Below, one piece after another: positions 1 to 9,800 of a stretch of DNA of 64,000 nucleotides. The stretch comes from Urbifossiella sp046350095 (GTDB taxonomy: Bacteria > Planctomycetota > Planctomycetia > Gemmatales > Gemmataceae). The notes below the pieces were generated by a model. It worked only from the letters and a program-made list of their open reading frames with translations, was not told where the DNA came from and ran no database searches. Position numbers and translations under genes: made by a program. The stretch lies in assembly GCA_046350095.1 (NCBI GenBank), contig JAXMBA010000002.1, forward strand, positions 1,798,001 to 1,862,000. The letters run 5' to 3'. How positions within the stretch are numbered: position 1 is the stretch's first letter; each line of letters opens with the position of its first letter.

Positions 1-503
1 CCCGGGCAGAGGTAGTTCGCCACCTCCAGCGTGCCGGCGGCCCGTGCCTCCGCCACCAGCGATTCGACCTCCGGGGCGTCGACGCCGAGTACCGCGACCA
101 TTCCCGACGGCGTGGCGACGGCGGCCGCCTGCATGGCCTGGCCGCGGGCTTTCACAACCTTCAGGCCGTCGTCGAACGACAGCGCCCCGGCGAAGACGAG
201 GGCGGTGTATTCGCCGAGGCTGAGGCCGGCCGTGGCGGTGACGGCCGACAGCGCCTCGGGCTGCGTGGCGCGGAGGTGGTCCAAGGCAGCGAGACTGGCG
301 ACGAAGATGGCCGGCTGGCTGACGTCGGTGGCGTTGAGCCGTTCCGCCGGGCCGTTGACGCAGACGTCGAGCAGGTCGTACCCGAGGGCGGCCGAGGCGC
401 GCTGGAACAGGCCGTGGGCCGGCGGGTGGCTCTGGCAGAGCGCGCCGGCCATGCCGACGGCCTGGGCACCCTGACCGGGGAAGAGGAGAGCGGTGTTCGG
501 CAT
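1..503 (-). CDS. fabD: Malonyl-CoA:ACP transacylase FabD (3' end outside window)
   Basis: Transfers malonyl groups from CoA to acyl carrier protein, the entry step of type II fatty acid synthesis in the cytoplasm. The protein begins MPNTALLFPGQGAQ; the FPGQGAQ motif (residues 8-14) is the family N-terminal signature. The nucleophile elbow reads GLSLGEY (93-99) with Ser95, where most relatives have GHSLGE. About 167 residues are visible of the usual ~300, so the C-terminal half, including the ferredoxin-like subdomain and catalytic His, lies beyond position 1. The ATG at 503 immediately precedes the conserved motif and fixes the start. It lies 66 bases downstream of rpmF on the same strand, a shortened form of the common rpmF-plsX-fabH-fabD order. 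Confidence 0.93.
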   Translation of the reverse strand, partial: MPNTALLFPGQGAQAVGMAGALCQSHPPAHGLFQRASAALGYDLLDVCVNGPAERLNATDVSQPAIFVASLAALDHLRATQPEALSAVTATAGLSLGEYTALVFAGALSFDDGLKVVKARGQAMQAAAVATPSGMVAVLGVDAPEVESLVAEARAAGTLEVANYLCP

Positions 504-569
504 CGGGAGGGATCCGCGTCGGAGGTCGGGCCTCGGAGGCGCGGCCCGACCGACGAGCCGCGGGCCGCG

Positions 570-764
570 TTACTTCGCGTCGTCGGCACCGTCCATGTTG
601 ATGACCTCGCGGCCCTGGTACGAGCCGCAGTTCGGGCACAGGCGGTGCGGCATCACCGCCTCGTTGCACTTCGGGCAGTACTGCACCTGCACCGGCGTGA
701 CGTGGTGGTGGCTGCGGCGGGTCCCCTTGCGGGACCGCGACGTGCGGCGCTTCGGAACGGCCAT
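570..764 (-). CDS. rpmF: 50S ribosomal protein L32
   Basis: Small zinc-binding protein of the large ribosomal subunit, 64 residues, normal for the family. It begins MAVPKRRTSRSRKGTRR, the invariant basic L32 N-terminus, and carries two CxxC pairs (Cys30/Cys33 and Cys43/Cys46), so this is the zinc-ribbon form. The frame stays open upstream of 764, but the ATG at 764 matches the conserved family start. It is followed by fabD on the same strand, consistent with co-expression of ribosome and lipid synthesis genes. Confidence 0.96.
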   Translation of the reverse strand: MAVPKRRTSRSRKGTRRSHHHVTPVQVQYCPKCNEAVMPHRLCPNCGSYQGREVINMDGADDAK

Positions 765-831
765 GTCTAACCCCCCGACGGGTGTGCGTGCGGAAACAAG
801 ACGGGTATCGTAGGACCGCGGCCGGGGGGCG

Positions 832-1833
832 TCAACGCGCGGCTTTGGCCGGGATGCCGCACTCCAGCAGGGTGATCGTCCCTTCCGGGTGACACTCCGC
901 GTCACCCGCCGAGGCCGGGATCAGGATCACGTCACCGATGGCGAGAGGCAGGCGAGTGCCGTCGCACTCCAACTCCCCCTTCCCTTCGATGCAGACGACG
1001 ATTCGACACTGCCCGGCCACACCGACCCAGTACCGGTCCTGCAACGTCGATCGCGTAAGGCTGAAGTACGGGCAGGTGACGAGGAATTCGTGGCTCCGAT
1101 AGACTGCATCCAACCGCACCACGTTCTCGACAGGCGGGCACGGGCCGCGGGTGAAGTCGGCGCAGGCCAGCCCCTCCTCGACGTGCAACTCCCGCGGCCG
1201 CTTCGTCTTCTCGTCTACCCGGTCCCAGTCGTACAACCGGTACGTGATGTCGCACGTCTGCTGGACCTCGAACACCACCAGCTCGGCCCCGATGGCGTGG
1301 ACCGTGCCGGCCTCCAGGAACACACAGTCGCCCGGGTTCGGGACGAAGCTGTGGAGCGTCTGCGGGGCCGTCTTAGTGTCCAGGGCCGCGCGGAAGTCGG
1401 CGGCCGTCACGCCCGCGCGGAACCCCGCGTAGACGCGGCTCAGCTCCGGGTGCGCCCGGAGGATCACCCAGGCCTCCGTCTTGCCGTTCGCGCCGGTGAC
1501 CGCGGCGGCGGCGCGGGCGTCGTCCGGGTGGACCTGAACCGAGAGTTCCTGCCGGGCGTCGATGAATTTGAGCAACAGCGGGAAGCGGCCATTCACCAGC
1601 GGGGCGTCGCCGAGGATGGCGGCGGCGTCGGCGGCGAGGAGGTCGCGGAGGGTTCGGCCGGCGTGCGGCCCGTCGGCGACGACGCTGGGGCTCCCGTCCA
1701 CGTCCGAGAGGACCCACGCCTCGCCGATGGCCCCGGCGACCGGCGCCGGGCGGCGCAGGAAGGCGGGGAGCCGACTACCGCCCCAGAGGTTCTCCTTGAA
1801 GATCGGCTCGAACCGGAGAGGCGGCAGCGACAT
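832..1833 (-). CDS. manA: Mannose-6-phosphate isomerase, class I
   Basis: Interconverts mannose-6-phosphate and fructose-6-phosphate in the cytoplasm, feeding GDP-mannose synthesis or mannose catabolism. The 333-residue cupin protein has the type I metal site: Gln100 and His102 in SVQVHPDD, Glu120 in GKTEAW, and His179 in EAGTVHAIG. The N-terminus (LRFEPIFKENLWGGSRL) is the standard family opening. Length fits the short bacterial (Bacillus-like) form rather than the ~390-residue enterobacterial ManA. It stands alone between rpmF and a secreted propeller gene on the same strand, with about 70-80 bases on either side. Confidence 0.93.
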   Translation of the reverse strand: MSLPPLRFEPIFKENLWGGSRLPAFLRRPAPVAGAIGEAWVLSDVDGSPSVVADGPHAGRTLRDLLAADAAAILGDAPLVNGRFPLLLKFIDARQELSVQVHPDDARAAAAVTGANGKTEAWVILRAHPELSRVYAGFRAGVTAADFRAALDTKTAPQTLHSFVPNPGDCVFLEAGTVHAIGAELVVFEVQQTCDITYRLYDWDRVDEKTKRPRELHVEEGLACADFTRGPCPPVENVVRLDAVYRSHEFLVTCPYFSLTRSTLQDRYWVGVAGQCRIVVCIEGKGELECDGTRLPLAIGDVILIPASAGDAECHPEGTITLLECGIPAKAAR

Positions 1834-1915
1834 CAGGTGTTCCGGGGCACGGGCGTGGCGGACGGGGAATTCTAGTTCAACCCCCCGCCCCGCCGCAACG
1901 CCGCGCCCGCCGGAG

Positions 1916-3172
1916 TTACCGGGTGCCGAAGCAGTACAGGTGGTCCCATGTGCGGACGTACAGCCGGCCGTTGGCGACCGCCGGCGACGCGTACACCTTC
2001 TCCTTCAGGTCGTTCGTGGCCAGCACCTTGAACTCCGGCCCGGCCTGGATCACGAACCCGACCCCCTCACGCCCGACGACGATGATCTTGCCGTCGGCGT
2101 GAACCATGTTGCCGCGGTAGATCTGGTTCGCCGGCAAGTTCTGGCGGTACAGCTGCTTGCCGGTCTTGGCGTCGAGTGCCGTCAGCGGTCCGTCCTTGAG
2201 CAGGTAGATGATGTTGCCGACGCGGAGCGGCGCCACCACGTCCGGCGTCTCCTTGAACCGCCACAGCTCCGCCGGGTTCGACTCGTCGATGGTGCCCTTC
2301 GCCGCGGTCGGGTCGAAGGCCACGGTCGGCCCGTTCTTGCACGACGGCACGATGATCAGGTCCGGCGTCACGAGCGGGCACGACACGAACCGCCACGCCC
2401 CGTTCGTGGTCGGGTTCAGCCCGGCGACGCGCCACACCTCGGCGCCGGTGTCGAGGCGGTGGCCGGTGCAGTAGTCGTTGCCGTGGGCCACGAGCAGCGC
2501 CTCGCCGCCCGGCCCCTCCCAGATGAATGCCGAGGCGTACACGTCCGGGCTCTCGCCCTTGCTGTACCCCGGCCGGTCCACGCTCCACAGTTCCTTGCCG
2601 GAGGCCGCGTCGAGCGCCACCAACTTCTGGGCGCCCTTGTGCATCACCTGGAGGTACAGCTTTTCCTTGTACAGCACCGGCGTCCAGTGGATGCCGAACT
2701 GGATGCCGACCTTGCCGTACTTCTGGATGTCGAGCGACCACTTCTCCTGCCCGGCCGTGTCGAAGCAGGCCACCTTGCCGTTGCCGGCGAAGGCCCAGAC
2801 GTGCTTGCCGTCGGTGCTGCACGACGCCGAGGCGTCGTTCCCCTCGTCCCCGCGGCCGCCGCGGCCGGACGGGCCGCCGAGGCTCGCCTTCCACTTTTGG
2901 ACGCCGTCGCTACCGAAGCACAGGAGCGACGTGCCGGCGGCGTCGAGGGAGGTGACGAAGATCGTGTCGTTCCAGACGCACGGGGTGGACGACCCGCGGC
3001 CGGGGAGCTTGACCTTCCACACGACGTTCTTGTCCGGCCCCCACTCGGTCGGGGCGGGGCCGACGGCGTGGCCGTCGTTCTTGGGGCCGCGCCACTGCGG
3101 CCAGTTGTCGGCCAGGGCGGGGGCGGCGAGGAGAAGCGCGCCGAGCGTGGCGGGTAGGAGGCGGGTCAGCAC
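1916..3172 (-). CDS. Secreted PQQ-like beta-propeller repeat protein
   Basis: A 418-residue secreted protein with a cleavable signal peptide (MLTRLLPATLGALLLAAPALA, cleavage near residue 22). The mature part opens NWPQWRGPKNDGHA, the usual start of planctomycete outer-membrane PQQ-repeat proteins, and carries repeated blade motifs such as LVALDAASGKELWSVD and LTALDAKTGKQLYRQN. These propellers resemble PQQ dehydrogenases and BamB, but no dehydrogenase active site is evident, so binding of PQQ is not implied. The role is unknown; a similar protein is encoded at 57078-58364. It precedes the DUF885 gene in the opposite genomic order, both on the minus strand. Confidence 0.85.
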   Translation of the reverse strand: MLTRLLPATLGALLLAAPALADNWPQWRGPKNDGHAVGPAPTEWGPDKNVVWKVKLPGRGSSTPCVWNDTIFVTSLDAAGTSLLCFGSDGVQKWKASLGGPSGRGGRGDEGNDASASCSTDGKHVWAFAGNGKVACFDTAGQEKWSLDIQKYGKVGIQFGIHWTPVLYKEKLYLQVMHKGAQKLVALDAASGKELWSVDRPGYSKGESPDVYASAFIWEGPGGEALLVAHGNDYCTGHRLDTGAEVWRVAGLNPTTNGAWRFVSCPLVTPDLIIVPSCKNGPTVAFDPTAAKGTIDESNPAELWRFKETPDVVAPLRVGNIIYLLKDGPLTALDAKTGKQLYRQNLPANQIYRGNMVHADGKIIVVGREGVGFVIQAGPEFKVLATNDLKEKVYASPAVANGRLYVRTWDHLYCFGTR

Positions 3173-3241
3173 GGGGACGGGCTCCGGGCGGGAGTGCGAG
3201 GGCGGGAATGCGGGAAAGGGTATCCGATCCCGACCGCGGGT

Positions 3242-4999
3242 TCAACGGACCAGTTCGGGGAGGTACTTCACCGGCAGCGTGCCGTGGCTCAGCACCTGCT
3301 CGTGGAACGTGCCCAGCACGAAGCCGTCGCCGCGGCGGCGCTGCAAGTCCTGCCGCAGCCGGTAGAACGCCGTCCGGCCCACGAAGTACGTGGAAAGCTG
3401 CGTGCTGCTCTGCTTCGCCCGCGCCACCTTCGCCACGGCCTCCGCCTCGGTCTGGAAGCCGCGGCCCATCAGCAGCGCGAGCGCCTGCTCGTCGGTCATG
3501 CCGCTACAGTGCATCCGGTGGTCGAGGATCGCGTTGAGCACGGCCCGCAGGTAGAACTTGAGCTGGTGCAGCCGCAGCGACAGGTCGCCCGCCCCGTAGC
3601 CCTGGTCGAGCATCATCTGCTCGGTGTACACCGCCCAGCCCTCCGCGAAGACGCCCGACGACAGCACCTTCCGAACCAGCGACGGGCAGCGGTTCGAGTA
3701 CGCCAGCTGGACGTAGTGCCCGGGGTACGCCTCGTGGATCGTCAGCACCTGGAGCATCGGCGTGTTGTACTCGCGGAAAAACGTCGCCACGCGCTCGGCG
3801 CTCCAGTCCCGCGGCGGCGGGGCGACGGCGTACAGGCTGTCCGCCTTCGGGTCCAACGGCGGGGCCGGGTTCAGGTAGGCGGCCGAGAACCCGCGCTGGA
3901 ACTCCGGCATCTCCACGATCTTGCACGTGTCCGGGTCCGGCAGCGTCAGGATCTTCTTCTCGCGGATGAAGGTGCGGATGCCGTCCACCGTCTTCCGCAC
4001 GTCGGCGAGGAGGTTCTCGGGCTTGCCGTGATCCTTCCCCAACTCGGCGAGCACGGCGGCGGTGGTCGCGCGGCGGCCGTCGGCGTCGTCGGGCGGCAGC
4101 GCCTTGCCGGGGTAGAGCTTCGACCACAGCTGCTTGGCGACGTAGTACATCTCGCGCTCGACGCGGTCGGCCTCGCCCTCGGCGAGCTTCAGCACCTCGG
4201 CCGCGGTCAGGCCGGCGTCGAGTTCCAGTTCCAGCTTCTTGGCGAACTTCGCCTCGCCGAGCCGCCACTCGCCCGTCGAGCGCGGCAGGAGGTCGGTTTC
4301 GAGCCACGTCTGGTAGTCCTTCAGCGCCGCGACGGCGGCGCGGCACGGCGTCGCCAGCGGCTCACTGCCGGGCGTCTCGCCGGCGAACTCCCAGATGTCC
4401 TTCTCGTAGAAGGCGATCGCACCCTTATTCCGGCGGATGGTCACCTCTGTGAGAATCTTGGGTGGGTTCTTCAGGCCGGCCTTCGCGGCGGCGACCACCT
4501 GCGGCACCGCGGCGACGCGCCTGGCCGCGTTCTGCACGTTCCGCTCGCGCGGCAGCGTGGACTGCGTGAACAGCAGAAACACGCTGTCGGTGAGGAACTC
4601 GCCGTAGACGCGCGGGTCGAACTCGAAGCGGTTGTCGTTGGCGGCGCTCCACAACGAGTAGTCGAGGCTGTGGGTGAACACCTCGAAGTCGATGCGGCCG
4701 TCGCGCGACAGCTTCTTGGGGTCGATCTCCTTCTTCACGTCCGCAAGCGTCTTACGGGTGAGTTCCACGTCCTTGGCGCGGGCCGCGGGCGACAGGTCGT
4801 CCATGCGGTCGTCGTGGTCGTGGTTCCCCTGCTGGGTGGCGTAGACGGGGTGGAGTTGGAACTGCTGGTCGAGGTAGCTCTGGAAGTAGTTGGCGAGGCG
4901 GGTGTCTTCCGCGCTGACGGCGGCCGGCGGCTGGGCGGCGGGCGTGGCCATGACGGCGATTCCCAGGAGGACGAGGGCGGCGGGGGCGGCGAATCGCAT
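3242..4999 (-). CDS. Secreted DUF885 family protein, probable metallopeptidase
   Basis: A 585-residue secreted protein of the DUF885 family. It has an N-terminal signal peptide (hydrophobic stretch in the first ~28 residues ending ATPAAQPPA). The family signature HEAYPGH occupies residues 422-428, with His422, Glu423 and His428 as likely zinc ligands and general base, as in gluzincin-like metallopeptidases. Length is normal for the family. Substrate is unknown. The unknown gene at 5018-5515 ends 18 bases upstream of this ATG, suggesting a shared transcript running 6673 to 3242. Assignment to the family is firm; peptidase activity is inferred. Confidence 0.87.
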   Translation of the reverse strand: MRFAAPAALVLLGIAVMATPAAQPPAAVSAEDTRLANYFQSYLDQQFQLHPVYATQQGNHDHDDRMDDLSPAARAKDVELTRKTLADVKKEIDPKKLSRDGRIDFEVFTHSLDYSLWSAANDNRFEFDPRVYGEFLTDSVFLLFTQSTLPRERNVQNAARRVAAVPQVVAAAKAGLKNPPKILTEVTIRRNKGAIAFYEKDIWEFAGETPGSEPLATPCRAAVAALKDYQTWLETDLLPRSTGEWRLGEAKFAKKLELELDAGLTAAEVLKLAEGEADRVEREMYYVAKQLWSKLYPGKALPPDDADGRRATTAAVLAELGKDHGKPENLLADVRKTVDGIRTFIREKKILTLPDPDTCKIVEMPEFQRGFSAAYLNPAPPLDPKADSLYAVAPPPRDWSAERVATFFREYNTPMLQVLTIHEAYPGHYVQLAYSNRCPSLVRKVLSSGVFAEGWAVYTEQMMLDQGYGAGDLSLRLHQLKFYLRAVLNAILDHRMHCSGMTDEQALALLMGRGFQTEAEAVAKVARAKQSSTQLSTYFVGRTAFYRLRQDLQRRRGDGFVLGTFHEQVLSHGTLPVKYLPELVR

Positions 5000-5017
5000 G
5001 GGGGGTTCTCGCGGGGG

Positions 5018-5515
5018 CTACGGGACGACCTGCCAGCGGTCGGGGTCGAAGGGGAGAATCGTGACGCCGTCGGGCGGGGGGGACTCGGTCGCGCCGACGA
5101 CGACCAGCACGGCCACGGCGTATCCGGCGGTACGGTAGCGGGTCAGAGTTGTCAGATCAGCATCGATCGCGTCGGGGTTGCTGCCGCTGACGAAACTCAA
5201 CGCCGCGAGGGGTCGGTCGGCCGCGCCGTGCTCACCGAGCTGCCACACCAATAGGTCCGGCTGCCGGCCCGGCGGCGGGGCGGGATCGGGTTGGATGACG
5301 ACGTGCCCGAGGCCGAGCCTTACCGGCAACGCCTTGTCCCACAGCCGGCGGAACTGGTGGTAGAACTCGCGGACGAACGGCCGCTCGCGCTCCTTGCGCG
5401 CGGCGGCGGGGCCGTCGGCGTCGGCGGGCGGGTAGGCGAGCGTGCCCTTCCCCGCGAAGCGTGGGTGGAGCTGGTTCAACGCCTCGACGGCGAGCTCGAC
5501 GAACGGGTGGGTCAC
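5018..5515 (-). CDS. Conserved hypothetical protein coupled to MfnB-like gene
   Basis: A 165-residue soluble protein that I do not recognise. It starts at GTG 5515, whose bases overlap the TGA of the MfnB-like gene (GTGA), so translation is probably coupled. It begins THPFVELAVEALNQLHPRF. The C-terminal half resembles a restriction-endonuclease-like or general alpha/beta core: GRQPDLLVWQLGEHG followed by PLAALSFVSGSNP and a hydrophobic strand AVAVLVVVGA. That fold guess is weak. No signal peptide or membrane segment is present. The tight coupling suggests a role linked to the MfnB-like protein or simply efficient packing. Confidence 0.7.
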   Translation of the reverse strand: MTHPFVELAVEALNQLHPRFAGKGTLAYPPADADGPAAARKERERPFVREFYHQFRRLWDKALPVRLGLGHVVIQPDPAPPPGRQPDLLVWQLGEHGAADRPLAALSFVSGSNPDAIDADLTTLTRYRTAGYAVAVLVVVGATESPPPDGVTILPFDPDRWQVVP

Positions 5516-6210
5516 CCCAGAGCCTCTTTCCACTTCTTGACGCGGCCCTTGTCGATGACACCGTCTCGCTTGCCGCCGGCGCACGCCGACCCGCGCACCG
5601 CGAAGTAGTCGGGCACCACGCCCTTCAGCTTCGGCAACTGCTCCGGCTTCAGCGACCCGCCGACCGCCACCTTCGTGTACACCCGCTTCAGGCCGTCCAC
5701 CAGCTCCGCCAGCTCCGCCGGCTTGATGAAGTCGAGCAGCGTCTTGCTGTCCTTCACGCACGTGTCGATGAGCACGGCCCGGAAGCGGAACCGCTTGGCG
5801 AACTTGGCCACCTCCGCCGGGGGGATCGACTTCGCCCGCTCCCAGTCGGCGTAGGCCACGGCCACCATCTCCATCCCGGCCGGGAGGCCGCGGCGGGCGT
5901 CGAGCAGGTCTTCGCCCCAGCCGGGCGTGTGGGCGTAACCCGCGAGCCCCCACTTCACGTAGTCGAGCTTCAGCTCCAGGTGCCAGTGGGCTTCCGTGAG
6001 GGCGTTCGGCCCCCACTCGCCCAGCGCGGCGCTCACGGGCACGCGCTTCTTGACCTTCTCGACGACCGCCCCGACTACCTCCGGCTCGGCGACACCGAGC
6101 GGGCCGCGGGACGGTTCCTTCACGTCGATCAGGTCGGCGCCGCCGGCGAGGGCGTCGTCCACCTCGTCGGCCGAGCGGACGCTGACGAGCAAACCGGGGG
6201 TGTCGGGCAT
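5512..6210 (-). CDS. mfnB: DUF556 / (5-formylfuran-3-yl)methyl phosphate synthase-like
   Basis: In archaea MfnB makes 4-(hydroxymethyl)-2-furaldehyde phosphate from two glyceraldehyde-3-phosphate molecules, the first step of the furan ring of methanofuran. This 232-residue protein has the family start (LLVSVRSADEVDDALAGG) and the signature DLIDVKEPSRGPLG with the expected catalytic Lys31, on a TIM-barrel pattern. Planctomycetes carry tetrahydromethanopterin/methanofuran-linked C1 oxidation genes, so the enzyme fits the host. No other C1 gene is visible within the window. The downstream 165-residue gene overlaps it by 4 bases. The gene symbol is given by family; activity is inferred. Confidence 0.82.
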   Translation of the reverse strand: MPDTPGLLVSVRSADEVDDALAGGADLIDVKEPSRGPLGVAEPEVVGAVVEKVKKRVPVSAALGEWGPNALTEAHWHLELKLDYVKWGLAGYAHTPGWGEDLLDARRGLPAGMEMVAVAYADWERAKSIPPAEVAKFAKRFRFRAVLIDTCVKDSKTLLDFIKPAELAELVDGLKRVYTKVAVGGSLKPEQLPKLKGVVPDYFAVRGSACAGGKRDGVIDKGRVKKWKEALG

Positions 6211-6229
6211 GGCGCGAATTCCTTTCGGG

Positions 6230-6673
6230 TCAATGTCCGGTGACGGCCGTCCCCGGGCTTTCGGCGGTGCTGTCCGGCACGCGGAAGAACATGGTGAACC
6301 CCGGCAGCCGGCGGAACGGCAGCGGCCGGGCGGCTCGGAACTCGAACCCGTGCAGCCTCGGCGGGGCGAACCAGTCGGGGTCGTTCAGGTGCCGGCCGGC
6401 GTCCGCGGCGAAGGCCTCGGCCGTGTCGTAGGGCCGGCAACCGACCAACTCCGCCTCGCCGACGATGCCGCCGCGCTGCCTGGCCGCCACCTCCAGTTCC
6501 GGGGTGGACACCTGCTCCCAGGCCCGGGGCCGGTCGTCGGGTACGAGCCCGGCGTGGATCAGCACCCGGCCGCGGCGGCGGGTGGCCCACGTCCGCACCT
6601 CCACCAGCTTCACGCCGGCCACGAGCAGGGCGGCCCACGGCTGTTTCACCGACAGTGCAACAGCGTTGCTCAT
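6230..6673 (-). CDS. ASCH domain protein
   Basis: A 147-residue cytoplasmic protein with an ASCH domain, a PUA-like beta-barrel fold thought to bind RNA or modified nucleotides. The opening VALSVKQPWAALLVAGVK and the following VEVRTWATRRRGRVLIHAG are the typical first strand-helix and core basic motif. It starts at ATG 6673 and ends 20 bases before the MfnB-like gene, so it probably heads that transcript. The upstream gap of about 160 bases is shared with the divergently transcribed kinase-tubulin-like gene. The cellular RNA target is unknown. Confidence 0.82.
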   Translation of the reverse strand: MSNAVALSVKQPWAALLVAGVKLVEVRTWATRRRGRVLIHAGLVPDDRPRAWEQVSTPELEVAARQRGGIVGEAELVGCRPYDTAEAFAADAGRHLNDPDWFAPPRLHGFEFRAARPLPFRRLPGFTMFFRVPDSTAESPGTAVTGH

Positions 6674-6676
6674 GGG

Positions 6677-6757
6677 AGCTCACCCGGGGTCCGGTTCGGG
6701 CGGTTTTGCCGGGCGGACCGGCGCATTCAGTTTTTGCCAAACCCCGGGGGGTGAGCT
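6677..6757. promoter_or_regulatory. Spaced inverted repeat in divergent intergenic region
   Basis: The 9-base arms AGCTCACCC (6677-6685) and GGGTGAGCT (6749-6757) are exact reverse complements and flank the gap between the ASCH gene start and the kinase-tubulin-like gene start. The left arm lies just upstream of the ASCH ATG. Such placement is compatible with an operator for a dimeric regulator or with a folded leader. No -35/-10 elements could be assigned with confidence. Confidence 0.2.
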
Positions 6758-6835
6758 AAAGGATACGTACGCCCGTAGCCCCGGCAGCGCCGGCGGCTCG
6801 ACCCGTTGTGTCCCGCGCACCCGCACCGGCGAGCC

Positions 6836-9800
6836 ATGCCCGTCAAGCTGGTCAGCAACGAAGAACCGCTGCCCGGCTACCGGCTCCAGGAGAGGCTCGG
6901 CCGCGGCGGGTTCGGCGAGGTGTGGCGCGTCGAGGCGCCCGGCGGCCTGCTCAAGGCCATGAAGTTCGTGTTCGGCGACCTCGACGCCTCCGACGAGGAC
7001 AGCCGCCCGGCCGAACAGGAGCTGAAGGCGCTCAAGCGCGTCCAGACCATCCGCCACCCCTACGTCCTGTCGCTCGAGCGGTACGACATCATCGACGGCC
7101 AGCTCATGATCGTCATGGAGCTGGCCGACGAGAACCTGTGGGACCGGTTCCGCCGGTGCCGCAGCCAGGGCCTCCCGGGCATCCCCCGGGACGAGCTCCT
7201 CCGCTACATGGAGGAGACGGCCGAGGCCCTGGACCTGATGAACAACCACTACCAGATTCAACACCTGGACGTGAAGCCGCAGAACCTCTTCATCGTGTTC
7301 AACCACGTGAAGGTCGGCGACTTCGGCCTCGCCAAGCTGCTCGAGGGCGTGCGGGCCACGGTCACCGGCGGCGTCACGCCGGTCTACGCCGCGCCCGAGA
7401 CGTTCGAGGGCTACGTCTCCCGGTTCTCCGACCAGTACAGCCTCGCCATCGTGTTCCAGGAGCTGTTGACCGGCACCCGGCCGTTCAACGGGGCGAACAC
7501 CCGACAGCTGCTGATGCAGCACCTCAACGGCACGCCGGAGTTGAACTCGCTGCCGGTCGCCGACCGGGCGGTGATCGCGCGGGCGCTCAGCAAGAAGCCC
7601 GACGACCGGTGGCCGACTTGCACCGAGATGGTGCGGGCGCTCAAGTACTCCGGCCTGCCCGCCCCCCCGCCGACGCCGACCTCGGACCACACGCCCCGGC
7701 GTCGGCCCGCCGACGCCGAGGGGTCGCCGTCCGAGTGGGCGACCCGCGTTCAGGTCGGCGGGTCCGGCCGGCTCGGCTCCGACCCCGCGGCGAAAGACAC
7801 GACGCCCGTCCCGCGCCCGGCCGGGCCGATCGGCCCGATGCCCGGGCTGGTCACCGTCGGCCCCGCGGGGACGGTGGTGCCGCGGCTCGTCACCCCGGGG
7901 TCTTCGACGCTCGGCCCCGCGCCGGCGGTCACGCTCCTGAAGCCGGACGTCGTGCAGACGCAGTTGATGAACGCGATCGGCCTGGCGCCGCCGGAGAAGG
8001 CCGGCGACGGCGTGCTGTTCCCCGCGCTGGTCGTGGCCGTGGGCGGCATCGGCCGGCAGGTCGCCGACCAGCTCCGCCAGGTAATCGCCGACCGCTACGG
8101 GAACACCGACAAGGTGCCGAACATCCGGTTCGTCGCGATCGACACCGACCCCGCGGTCGCCGACCAACCGGGCGAGACCGCCGGCACCCACGGCCTAGTT
8201 CTGGCGCGGCTCAACCGGTCCGTGCATTACCTGCAGCGAGACGGCCTCCCGCCGGTCGACCAGTGGCTGCCGCCGGGTACCCTGTACAAGCTGCCGCGTA
8301 GCCCGGTCGCCGCGGCCGGGGTCCGGGCGTTCGGCCGGCTCGCGCTCGTGGATCACTACCGCGCCGTCGCCCAGCGTCTCCGCCAGGAGATCGGCAACTT
8401 CCAGACCGACGAGCCGCTGGCGAAGGCCGACAAGGCGACGCAGCTGGGCCTCCGGACGAACCGCCCGCGGGCCTACGTCCTCGCCGGCCTCGGCGGCGGC
8501 ACCGGCAGCGGCATGTTCCTCGACCTGGCGTTCATCATCCGGCAGGAACTCCGGGCCGTGGGGTACGTCCGGCCGGAGGTCGCCGGCGTCTTCCTGGTCC
8601 CGCCGGCGGAAAAGCACGCCCCGCGGACCGCGGCCCTCGGCAACACCCACGCCGCGCTCACGGAGTTGTACCACTACCAGGCTCGCAAGACGAAGTACGT
8701 CACCACGTTCGACCGGAGCGAGGCGCCGATCCAGGACGGCGAAGCCCCGTTCGCCCGCGTCGCCGTGCAGGTGCTCCCGAAGGGCGTGGACCCGAAGGGC
8801 CGGACGCTGGCGGCCGGCCGCGCCGCCCGCGCCCTGTTCAACGAGTTGCTGACGCCCGCCGGCCGCGTCACCGACGAGCTCCGCGACATCCACCGCAACG
8901 CGTTCCCGAGTCCGACGCCGGTCTGCCAGTCGTTCGGCCTGTTCCGCCTGACGTGGCCGCGGCCCGAGGTGCTGGCGGCGGCGACCCGGCGGTTCGCCAT
9001 GCGGCTGACGAAGCAGTGGGCGGCGAAGGACGCGGGCGGCCTCAAGGAGCCGATCCGGGCCTGGCTCGACAGCCAGTGGGCCGAGCGGAAGCTGACGTTC
9101 GAGCACGTCGTCGAGGGGTTCGAGGCGGCCGCCCGCAGCCACCTCCGCGAGGAGCCCGAGCGAGTCATCGACGCGTTCATCGACCCGCTCCGCACCCGCA
9201 CCCCGTCCGGCTCGCGGATGGAGGTCAACGCCGTACTCCCGGTCGTCGAGCAACTGCTGGCGATGGTCGGCCGGCCGGACGCCGAGGACGACGCCCAGCG
9301 CGGCGTCCTCCACGCCCCGCTGATGGCCCAGTACGAGAAGTGGGCCCGGGAGGCCGAGTCGCACCTGGCCACGATGACGGTCACCTTCATCGAGCAGCCG
9401 CAGTACCGGCTGGCGGGCGCGGAGGAGGCCGTGCGGCAGGTCGGCGACCGGCTGAAGCGGCAGATCGACGCGCTCGAGCCGATCCACGCCGACCTGACCA
9501 GGCAGGCCAAGTCCGACTACTCGAAGATGCTCCAGGCGCTGGCCGCGCTCAACGAGGGCCGGTGGAAGGCGGCGGCCACGTCCGAGGTGCTCGACCTGCT
9601 CCGCCTGTACCCGCGCAGCAAGTTACGACTGATGATCCTGACGCTCTGCCTGTCGGCGTACCGGAAGCTGCTCGGCAGCACGCCCGAGTACCTGCGCGAG
9701 GTGAGCATGTGCCGGGCCGGGCTGGACGGCTTCCACGCCGCGCTCGACGCCGGGGCCGCCGCCGGCTCGGCCGGGCCGGGGAAGTTGATCCTGCCCGACG

